From contig CM046000.1 of the NCBI GenBank assembly GCA_025175895.1, forward strand, positions 95,712,753-95,776,752: a stretch of 64,000 bases of DNA. Reading direction: 5' to 3'. The stretch comes from Wurfbainia villosa. Its lineage: Eukaryota; Streptophyta; Magnoliopsida; Zingiberales; Zingiberaceae. This document shows positions 24,734 through 33,715 of the stretch, in pieces. Made by a program: the position numbers and the translations under genes. Numbering within the stretch: position 1 is the stretch's first letter; each line of letters starts with the position of its first letter. The notes beneath the pieces were generated by a model, which worked only from the letters and a program-made list of their open reading frames with translations, ran no database searches and was not told the origin of the DNA.

Positions 24734-25956
24734 TGTTAGGGTAATCTCTTGCCATGATAAGGTTTTGATGTGTGTGGCAAAGGGTTTAGGTTAGGTTGTG
24801 ATTGTGATTTGATATGTGTGTTGGAGTCTTGCAGGGCTTAGTAATTCACACATAGAGCCGTGACGAGTTTCACATCTCATGACTCGGTCCTTGAGTCGGT
24901 GAAGGATTGTTTTGTGGAAGCCGTGCACTTGGAGTATCCGAGGGACCGCCGGACGAGAAGCTTGGAGTGAAGCCGGAGGAAGTAGACTTCGAGGCAAGAG
25001 ATGCGAAGGAGCATTGCAGAGTCGTGCGCCTGATGCTGCCGAGGGACGTGGCCGCGAACGAAGAAAAATTCGAAGGCGAGGGACTCCGAGGGATGAGAGT
25101 GAGCGAATGTAACCCGGGAAGGGGTAGCTCTTAGGTGAAACTTGGAGATTTGGCTAAGTGTCGGATGAGTTTTCCCGACACCAGTCGACTGCCATGGACT
25201 GGCAGTCGACTTCTCTGAGTCGATGGTTCGATCGACTGGTTTAATGTGGCTAAATCAAGTTGATCAGTCGACTGCAGATATGGGAAGTCGACTGATGGCT
25301 TGATCAGTCGACTGATGACACTGCATGGGCACAGAATGGAGTCGAGCTCGCGGAGCACTCGACTGATGGTGTATCAGTCGACTGATGGTAGGATCAATCG
25401 ACTGATGCCTGTGTCGTTGGATGAAATCCAATGTGTAAAGTGGCCATTATTGGGCAACAGCTACAGGACCAGTCGACTGATGATGCCATCAGTCGACTGC
25501 TCTTGTGTCAACGGGAAGAAACCCTCTTCCTCTATAAAAAGGAAGGGGATAGGGCTTTGGGAGGCTAATTCTTCAACTCTAATCTTCTCCCAAAGTGCTC
25601 AAAAGGATTCCCACTCTTCTTACTTGCTTTTACTTCATTCTTATTGTGAGAAGAGTGATTTTGATTGTAAAGGTTACCTCCACCTAGCTTGGTGCAAAGG
25701 AGAGACCAATAGTGATTGGCTTTGGAGGAGTGATTCACCTCGGACGAATCGGGATCGTGGATTAGCGGCGTAGCCGTGAACCACGTTACGACCTTGTGTT
25801 AGCATTGTCTATTTCCTTTTGCTTTGTCTTTATTTGTTTAATTTGCTTGTATTGTTGTTTCCGCTTGCGCTAATCTTTTTATAGACGAGAAAAATTAGGT
25901 ATCCAACGAATGAGGGCTATTCACCCCCCTCTAGCCAGCCGATCGATTTCCCAACA
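24734..25956 (+). repeat. Element A 3' LTR
   Basis: 1223 bp, TGTTAGGGTAATCTC...CCCAACA, followed by TSD aaatt and the resumed gag of C. It holds the best-preserved palindrome array of the window (25182-25499). A TATA box (ctataaaaag) follows about 30 bp downstream. Confidence 0.94.
25182..25540 (+). promoter_or_regulatory. U3 promoter region of A with phased CAGTCGACTG array
   Basis: Exact CAGTCGACTG starts at 25182, 25265, 25305, 25375, 25470 and 25490. One- or two-mismatch copies start at 25203, 25285, 25356 and 25395. Within groups the steps are 21, 20, 20, 19, 20 and 20 bp, so the sites fall on one helical face. A TATA box follows near 25531. The placement suggests cooperative protein binding controlling transcription of the element. 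The binding factor is unknown. Confidence 0.7.
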
Positions 25957-26822
25957 AAATTGTCTAAGTTCCTTGAGAAGCCTCACTTGGCACAAGTAGA
26001 AGAAGATAAGGAAGAGGAAGAAGAGAGCTCATCCTCAAGTGAAAGTGAGGAATCGGAAGTTGAGATGGAGTCAACTTCCGGATCGGAGGAAGAAGAAGTA
26101 GAAGAGGTGGAAGAAGCATCCACCTCTAGGATTGAGGGGGAGAGACAATCCACTCCGGAGCCGGAACAAAATCAAGAAGAAGCCTCAACCTCCGGGAGGG
26201 ATGAAGAACCCACTCTTATCAACACCACCCTAGGTAACTCAAGCATTTCGGTTCAAGATAAAATTCATATAATTTGATTTGAGTGTAGGGAAACCGGGCA
26301 CTATAAGAGCAAGTGCCCAAAGAGGGTCAAGAAAAGTCCACCGGCGCCAAAGGTCAAGGATGCTGGTGCCCAAAGTCAAAGGATCAAGGTGCACATTATT
26401 TTCTTCAAGTGTTGACGACCGGGATACTACCGGAGTCAATGCCCAAAGGGGGAGAAGAAGGCTCAAAAGGGAGCATCACAAGTAGGGGGAGCTAAGGCTA
26501 ACCCTAAGGTACATTTCAGTAATGCTCCTTCTAACTTAAACATCAAAAAGTATGCTAGGAATTTTAATTCTCTTGCAAGTTATGATGAAAAACATGCTAG
26601 AAACAATAAATATTTTTGTTTAGAAGCTAAGAAGGTCAACTTTTCAAATAAGGAGAAATTTGGGACTAATGTCCCTAGAAAGACCTTGTCTAGAGAATTT
26701 ATCAAGAAAATAGAAGACCACCTAGGCTTAACCTCTAAATGGACTAGACATATGCCTAGGAAAACAATGTCCAAAGAATAGATCAAAATTCAAAAATTGG
26801 GCAATTAGAGGTTGAAAATCAA
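25957..26822 (+). pseudogene. Element C gag, middle part
   Basis: The frame resumes from 1507 as KLSKFLEKPHLAQVEE, then a Glu/Ser-rich acidic linker. The first zinc knuckle has lost its first Cys to a TGA at 26275-26277 (*FECRETGHYKSKC). The second reads FFKC*RPGYYRSQC, with a Cys changed to Phe and a TGA. A frameshift follows near 26450. Conserved blocks then continue (NPKVHF, EKFGTNVPRKT, HMPRK). Two further stops lie near 26780. A solo G-type LTR interrupts at 26827. Confidence 0.88.
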
Positions 26823-26827
26823 GCCTT

Positions 26828-28740
26828 TGAAGGGTTTTGCTTATCGAGTCCGTGAGGGGAAACTTCGTTTCCCACTTCACCTCGGTACCTTGTCCATGGT
26901 GATCCCTTCGATGTCCCCGGATTAAAAAAATTTAATCCTAGACAAAAGGGATTGCCCAAACCACCAAGTCATCATCGTGCTATTCGTTTAGAGAGGTCAC
27001 TTGAACAAACTAGTTGTTCAAGCGACCATCCTCTATTCTACGAGTAGCCGCGGAATAGACGATGTCCGGATCGTCAGTTTTTGTTTATGTTGGGGATCCA
27101 AGTATTATTTAGCCATATACAGATTTATATCATGCTCATAGTTGAAAAACAAAAACAAGCAAGTAACAAAAAGAGAAAGAAGAATAGGTATACCTCTTGA
27201 TCTTCTAATGTATGACCTTCCTCCTTTTGGACGTCGTGTGGGCGACGATCTATCAAAAGTCGAAGCACCTAGATCGCAAATCTTCCTTCCTTGCTCTTCC
27301 AAAGCAAAAGGAAGAATAGAAACAAGGTTCTTCTCCTCCCTAAAACCAACCAACAAGGAACAAAACAATTCCTTGTTGTCGGCCAACTAGGAGGAGGAGA
27401 AGATGATGGAAAAAAACCAAGACACCAAGGGAAACCCTATATCTTGTTTCCACCACCTAAGGAGAAGGAGAAGAGAGGCTTGGCCACCGGCCAAAGGCTG
27501 GAAGAGGGCTGGAAAACAAGCTGGATGCCGACCACCTTGAAGGAAGAAGAAGAAAAGGAATTACCTTCGTTATTTGGTACCGCCCAAGCCCAAACCCTAA
27601 TTCCTAAGCCCTTGCCGCCAACTCCAAAAACCCTAGCTCTCTTGATGTGTTCTCCACGCCAACCCCATGCCCTCCTTTTACAGAGTTAGGGATAAGTCAT
27701 GAATTAATCTCCTCCATTGGTTCTAGGGATTTAATCTCAACCGTCGGATCTAGAGATTTAATCTCAATCGTCGAATCTTAGAGATTTAATCTCTACCTAT
27801 GGATATTAGAGTTTTGTTTCTATCCATTGGATATAAGCTTCATGAGGTGTTAATAGGCTACATTAGGGACCATGAGGAGGAGTTGAATCTTGGCCACCCA
27901 TGGATCAAGCCCACATAAAGTCCGATCCAGTAATGATGATCCAATCAACTAAAGGATCATCATTGATCTACCACACCAACCCCCATATGATAATATGGGC
28001 TCCATATATTATTTGTACATTTTCTCCCCGTGTTTAAGATCTCGAATATTCATCGATTAATTAATTTACTGATCATTAATTAATCAACATCTAACTCCTT
28101 GAGTAGTACCACTCAACCTTTTCATCATGCCGGACCAAGTCCACCTGCAGGGTTTACATGATGAACCTTATGTGCTCCTCAAGGGGACATCATTATCCTA
28201 ATATATAGGACTCGGTTTCCTCCTATAATCAACATCACACCATATAAATAATATCATCTCTCAACTTACCGAGCCTATCGATTTAATCTATAAATCTCGC
28301 CCATTGGTAAATCAAAGAGATGAGTACTAAGTATATGTGTCCGTTATTATATCGGGATTAAGAGCATGTACTAAATAAAATCTGAGGTCCGATTCGATTA
28401 TGTAGTCAGCAATAAATTGAATCACCTCTAAGTCGGTCCTGCTTAATACACACAAAGTGCACTAGTGTGATTCTATGGTCAAGACAAACCAATACCAAAT
28501 CACACTACAACCATTCCGATGGTTTGTCCAAAGCCATCTCGGTTGTGAGCCTTTACTTATACTTTTCAAGGAGTCGATAACATGATCTCCCGTGTGACAC
28601 CACACACCATGTTATCTATAATGTAAAGTATTAGACAATATTGCATAACCATAAAAATATGCAAACAATGATCATGTGATTCTTATTTCAAAATAAAGAT
28701 GTTCATACAAAAGATAGACTTTTCAGTATACATTCTTATA
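26828..28740 (-). mobile_element. Solo LTR of family G, nested in C gag
   Basis: A 1913-bp minus-strand copy of the LTR of element G (55398-57296), with TSD gcctt at 26823-26827 and 28741-28745. C's gag coiled-coil frame resumes after it (LRSRLEKMENTL). Only one LTR and no internal sequence remain, the expected product of LTR-LTR recombination. The terminal bases (tgaaggg...cttata) have drifted from TG...CA. Confidence 0.92.
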
Positions 28741-28745
28741 GCCTT

Positions 28746-29211
28746 GAGGTCAAGGCTTGAGAAAATGGAAAATACTCTTAAAATTATGCAAAATAAAATA
28801 AAAGGGTCAAATGGTCAAAGTCAAGGGCCTAAGAGACAAGAGTCAACCAAGGGCAAGAAAGGTTTGGGTCACAAACCTAAGCCTAAGGTGGCTTATCATA
28901 GTGTTCCATTTGATTATGGAACACAAACTAGGTCTAGGAAGATCAAGGTCAATAGGGAAGTCATCCCTAAGGTTGACCAAGGTAGGTGCTTAGTGGCCAA
29001 GGTTTCCATGAAACCTAGGAAGACCACTAAGAGGGTTACTAGGGAGGCAATCCCTAAGGTTAACCTAGTTAAGACCCAAATGACCAAGGCTAACAAGCCT
29101 AGAAGGGTCATTAGGAAGGTATCTAAGGAGGTTATCCCTAAGGAATACCTAGTAAATCCTAGGAGCTCAAATAGGTTTTGGGTTCCTAAGAGCGTGATCG
29201 ATTCACGCTAG
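28746..29211 (+). pseudogene. Element C gag, C-terminal part
   Basis: An open frame with a short coiled coil (LRSRLEKMENTLKIMQNK) and then a basic tail. The tail is made of three related blocks around NREVIPKV, TREAIPKV and SKEVIPKEYLVNP, ending FWVPKSVIDSR. It is the same as the ends of the B and D Gags. No protease or other pol follows. Confidence 0.9.
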
Positions 29212-29594
29212 ATGGGTTTAGGGTGTGCCAACTTTAATTGGATGGGTAGTTAACTCAACCATTGTAAAGGTGACACTTTAGGTAATTTTCAAGGTTATGG
29301 ATACCTTAGAAATAGATTTGATATTATGATCCTAAAAGATTTTAGAATTTGCCAATACATTTTTGGGATTGTGATAAATCAATCAAATTGGCACAACTTA
29401 GATCTAGAGGTCATAGTGTGTTATTTTGGGTTTTGGCACACCTTGGGAATTAGTGTATCAAGAAAAGTGTCTTAAGGCTTAGAAATTATATTTAAGATTG
29501 ATACTCAAGTACTACACATCTTGATGTCTCATACTTACCATGCTTCATGTGTTTCACCATATGTTTGCATGGAAGGAATATTTATGGTGTATTG

Positions 29595-29656
29595 CATCTC
29601 ACAAAATAGGTCATTCACCTTGATTGTATATTTCAACACTTAGAAAGGGTGAGATG
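29595..29656 (+). other. Conserved inverted repeat (hairpin), first copy in C
   Basis: Arms CATCTCAC and GTGAGATG, 46-base loop, followed by TTAGGA. The surrounding text resembles family 1 (caccttgattg...gtgagatgttaggat) more than family 2. Confidence 0.7.
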
Positions 29657-29837
29657 TTAGGATTTGAAACTATTGGTTGTTAATGTTTGTGAAAATGAAA
29701 TAAAATACCAAAATACATTAGCAAATACATGAACATAGGCATAACATTAATATATTTGATATACATGAATAAACATGGTAAAATGAAACAAATTGAGTGA
29801 AGAAATTGAAATTCACTTAATTTCAGAAACTAAAAGA

Positions 29838-30180
29838 TATCAGTCGACTGATACAGTATATCAATCAGCTGATAACACTGTAGGACGACACCGTGAGCCC
29901 AGTAGTCGAGTGCTGCTTCTAGGACTCGACTAATTTGTCCATCAGTCGACTGATGGTACTGTTCATCATGATAGAAGAGCCAATAGTCGAGTGGCTCATC
30001 CAGCAGTCGAGTGTTGGTCACATTAGTCGACTGACGACCACTATCAGTCGATTGATATTACTGTAGCTCAGCATAGAATGTTCAGCAGCCGAGTGCTGAG
30101 CCGGAGCAGTCGACTGTCAGTTTGGTAAACTGCTCACTAACCCGTCATCAGTCGACTGATGTCACACATCAGTCTACTGG
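29838..30180 (+). promoter_or_regulatory. Long phased palindrome array upstream of the 30494 gene
   Basis: At least 13 GTCGACTG-type sites (variants GTCGAGTG, CTCGACTA, GTCGATTG, GCCGAGTG and GTCTACTG) occur in runs of two to four with 20-21 bp steps. The array ends just before a TATA-like ttttataacg (about 30189) and a 5'-leader-like stretch that leads to the ATG at 30494. Confidence 0.65.
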
Positions 30181-30493
30181 AGTCACGATTTTATAACGCC
30201 GAACCGCTAGGGTTCGGCATCTTCACGCCCTCTTCGCACGATTTTCTTCTCCTATCGCCTCCAACCTTCTCCGACCAGCCTTCCCGTGTCCACGCCGGCG
30301 ACCAAAACCCTTAGATTTGAAAGCTATCCTTCTCATTTGTGTTTTGGTCACTCTAATGGCATCTCACAGCCTTAGGTTTTTCTCCGGCGATTTTCCTTGT
30401 GTTAGGGTTCCGGGGAGATCCTCCTTCCGGCGATCTTCCGGCGTTCTCTCTAGCAAACCGACTCCCCAGTTAGGCCCTCACAACCATCTAGTA

Positions 30494-31788
30494 ATGGCAC
30501 CAAAGTCTATCTCTATACCCTTTAAACCCTAATTTTCTTTTACACCACATTTTGATCTAATCATGTAGTTGTGTCATTACATTGCATTAAATTGCATTCA
30601 ACATGTAGAAGACAACGTAGGAATGACCCAAATGAGGGTGTATCACGTTTGTACCAACCGATGGTGGTTAGGTACATCGATGACCGATTTTTTAGACACT
30701 ACTGTAGCGATATCATTGAGATCCTACTGCATTATCAGCTCATGAAGATTGCTTTATGTACTCATGCCATTAATGATGATCTCCTCAAGGAATTCTGCCA
30801 AAACTTGAGGAAGGTAGACAATGGTCCTACCTACACCACTCGCGTTGTAAAACTCGACTTGGAGTTCACTCCTGCGATCTTGCAGGAGTTCCTGGAGTGT
30901 AGGCCATTGGATGATACCTTCATCTTTTATCCTACCTTTGATGCACCTCTTCCTGCTCCTTTTGATCACATTTTATTAGATTCTATGCATGAGCACCTCT
31001 TCTGCCATCCTCGCCCACTAGCTTAGAACCTCTTTCCTAACAGTGAGTTACCTGCACCTGACAATGTGCTTTACAAAGTCATTGTTGGGTGCTTTCTTCC
31101 TATTGTGACTCAGGGTCTGGCCAAGATTCGGCCTCCCCATCTCTTCCTCATGTATGCCATGCGCCATAGGTTAGATGTGAACATTGCATTGAACATGTTT
31201 CATTGCATTGTCCATTTCATATCCCCTGTACAAGGGAAAGTTCATATACCTTTTGAATATATTATCACTGCATGGTTAGAGTCCATAGGCATTAACATAT
31301 CCAGGGGATCATTGAGGGCACTTTTTGAGGTATACAACTGCATCTCAGTGCGTAACTTCACTTTGGCTGGGCTGCGGACTGGAGATGGACACATGTAGCT
31401 GATACCTCGGTCTCAGCCCATGGCGCATGGGGGGCCACCTCTAGTGCCTGGAGAGCCTGCAAGACAGTATGAGGGGCCTGATGTTGTTGACGAGGATGAC
31501 CATATGCCAGCAGATGCACCAACAGCAGGTCTTTCAGATTGTGTTGCACAGCTGGAGATCAGATTCGGGGATTACTAGCAGTCTATTGACTCACGACTGT
31601 TGGAGATCATATCGGGCCAGTCCTCCATGATTCAGCAGCTTAATCAAATGGAGGAGCACCACGGTAGGATGGAGGAGCGCCAGAGCAGGATGGAGAAGTG
31701 CCAAATCGATATGTATGAGATGATGAGGACCTAGACGCTGAGCCAGCAGCCTCCTCCGCCTCCACCATCTACAGGAGATGACAGCTAG
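30494..31788 (+). pseudogene. Plant transposon-type protein gene (Transposase_32-like), one intron, four TAG stops
   Basis: Not an LTR pol or gag. The body (YIDDRFFRHYCSDI...EFLECRPLDD...LYKVIVGCFLPI...FLMYAMRHRLDVNI...VHIPFEYIITAWLESIGI) fits my recollection of the 'putative plant transposon protein' family (Transposase_32). Its function is unknown. A proposed exon 1 ATGGCACCAAA joins at GT 30505 / AG 30608 (104-bp intron) to give MAPKRQRRNDPNEG, a basic start. The C-terminus has a Pro-rich stretch, a coiled coil (MEEHHGRMEERQSRMEK) and a poly-Pro tail. In-frame TAGs lie at 31024, 31396, 31576 and 31732. Without them it would be about 396 codons. The family assignment is moderate. Confidence 0.6.
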
Positions 31789-32258
31789 AGGATGTTTAGG
31801 GATTCTGTTTTTAGTTTCTTAGTGAGGTTGAGAATTGTTTTTAGTTTCTTAGTGAGGTTGAGAATTTCAGACTTCCATTTTGCTTGTAAAAACTAAAGTA
31901 ATATTTGAATGAAATATTTTTTTTTATCAAAAATTATGTGTTTTTGTCTGATTATGTGTGTGCTAATGTGTTTATGTATACAAATTTTATAGGCCATGAA
32001 TCATACTTATATTTATCATTAATATGTCATGATTATGTTTAGAATTAAGGACTAATGTCATGTGTTTTTAGATTATATCATATGACATGACATCATGATC
32101 ATTGACCACGCTTAATTATTGCTATCATTTATGCCATGATCATTCATTCATTAATTAAAATTGAGTTAAGGATTATGGCATGATTTGAAGTCCCATCTAT
32201 AAGGGAGTCAAATAGAGTTGCCTAGAAAATGCATGAGGCTAGAATAACCATAATCCCA

Positions 32259-32316
32259 CATCTCACAATTACTTTGACTTGTGTGTGCTTAACTCATCTT
32301 AGATACATGTGAGATG
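32259..32316 (+). other. Conserved inverted repeat (hairpin), second copy in C
   Basis: Arms CATCTCAC and GTGAGATG, 42-base loop, as in B and D. Confidence 0.75.
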
Positions 32317-32740
32317 TTAGAAAAATAAGTTAAGTTCAAGGTGCATAGATAGTGCATCTTGATGAACTTAAACTTATCTCAATCATCAATATGAATCATG
32401 AGGAAAGCTAATGTAGAAGTCATGTACATCTAGCCAAGAGTCCATGGTTCAAAATAGGTTTTCAAAAATATTTTAAAATCACTTTAGAAAACCTTGGTGA
32501 AGTCTATCTTTTGATAGCAATCACCATTGATGAAGTTGATACAAAGTAGGGCCAAAACATTTGAAATTTCAATGGTTTTGAACTTTGTATCAATCTCCTA
32601 TTTTAATGGGTAAAATATTTTTCCAATATTTTTCATCAATTGTAGGTGTTATAAGTATTATACATATAAAATTTCGTGATTTTTCAAGCTATGTATAATT
32701 ACTTATGATTTTTCAAAGTCTGTTTCTGATAATTAAAATC

Positions 32741-33000
32741 AGAGCTGATTATCGATCGACTCCACTATTTGGTCGATCGATGGGCGGCAATACCTCAGCG
32801 TAATCGCCTAGCGGAAACCACCTTGGCAGTAAAACCGCCCGCTAAACCGCCTCGGCAAAGAAATCGCCTGCCGCTCTTGTGCTGGCGACCGCTTCGCGAA
32901 ACCACTCGCGTAAACCATCTGTAAAAGCTGCTCTAGCACAAAAGTGCCTCGCACGAAATCGCCTAGCGAAGTGCCTAGCGTGGAACTTCTGGCGCATGAC
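32741..33000 (+). repeat. Degenerate cluster: GATCGAT sites then AAACCGCC/AATCGCCT repeats
   Basis: At the position of the internal palindrome array of B and D, this copy has atcgatcgact and gtcgatcgatggg. About 200 bp follow of loosely repeated GC-rich words (aaatcgcctagcg, aaaccgcctcgg, aaaccactcgcg). It is unlike any flanking sequence. Confidence 0.55.
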
Positions 33001-33715
33001 CATTCATTCGGTGCGCCGTGCGCTCAATCGATGGGTGTGGCAATCGATTCGAAGGACTTGACTACTGTGATTTCGGAAAAAATAAGGATGTTTAACCCCA
33101 TTTCAACTATGGTAAAGGTCCCTGACTACTCCTAACCCTAGGATATGCTTTGGGAAGCATTATAAAGGGTGAAAATTCATTGGATATAGATTAGGAGAGG
33201 TATTAGGATGATGTATCAAATTTAAGGTATGAAGAGTTCATGTTTGACCTTTGAACCTTATTTTTGATGGTTTAGAGTTTCTATTGGCTTAGGAATTTTC
33301 CAAGGACATTGTTGGTTCAATGGTCAAGGGGGAACAAGCCTTTAGGGGGAGGTATCCGTCATGGGATGATGGATGGTATTCTTTCCTCATGGGGAAAAAT
33401 GAGATTTTGAGATACCCAATTTAGAAATTGGGAGAGTGTATAGGATTGCCTCTCTTGAATGATATGGGACTTATCACTAGGAAGATGGTAGGCATCCTAG
33501 GTATTTTTGGACCAAGGGGGAGATTGTAAGATCTCATTGGGACATGAGACATTGACCTCCTTGGGGAGAACCTTTTTTATGTTAGTCAAAAAGGGGGAGA
33601 ACTTATTGGGAGAATGACATCAATTTGGAAAATTGATGGGGATAATTGGGTTGAGTTATATGGTTTAACTCAATGGTTTTGTTTGGTTTTTGTTAAACAT
33701 CAAAAAGGGGGAGAT

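Larger units (their letters stand above)
1508..25956 (+). mobile_element. Element A: gag-only LTR retrotransposon (family 1), nested in C
   Basis: The 5' LTR (1508-2634) and 3' LTR (24734-25956) both run TGTTAGGGTAATCTC...CCAACA. The 5-bp TSD aaatt lies at 1503-1507 and 25957-25961, and C's gag frame resumes exactly across it. The PBS tggtatcagagc is at 2637-2648 and the PPT aaaagggggagat at 24721-24733. The internal region holds one gag and no pol. It is split by solo LTR K and by element B. Without those insertions the element is about 5.4 kb, so it is non-autonomous (a terminal-repeat-with-gag type). Confidence 0.95.
29212..33715 (+). other. Element C 3' region with extra gene module
   Basis: The sequence follows B and D to about 29455, departs, and rejoins them at about 31975, then runs to the PPT (33702-33715). 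The departing 2.5 kb holds its own hairpin (29595-29656), a palindrome cluster (29838-30180), a TATA-like gattttataacg and a transposon-type gene. A second hairpin (32259-32316) and a degenerate cluster (32741-32780) belong to the normal 3' region. No TSD or terminal repeats were seen for the module. Confidence 0.7.

Noticed and set aside
25182..25500. Palindromes as transposon terminal repeats or recombinase (loxP-like) sites
   Set aside because: Many copies per LTR with no matching core asymmetry, and TG...CA termini with 5-bp duplications already explain insertion.
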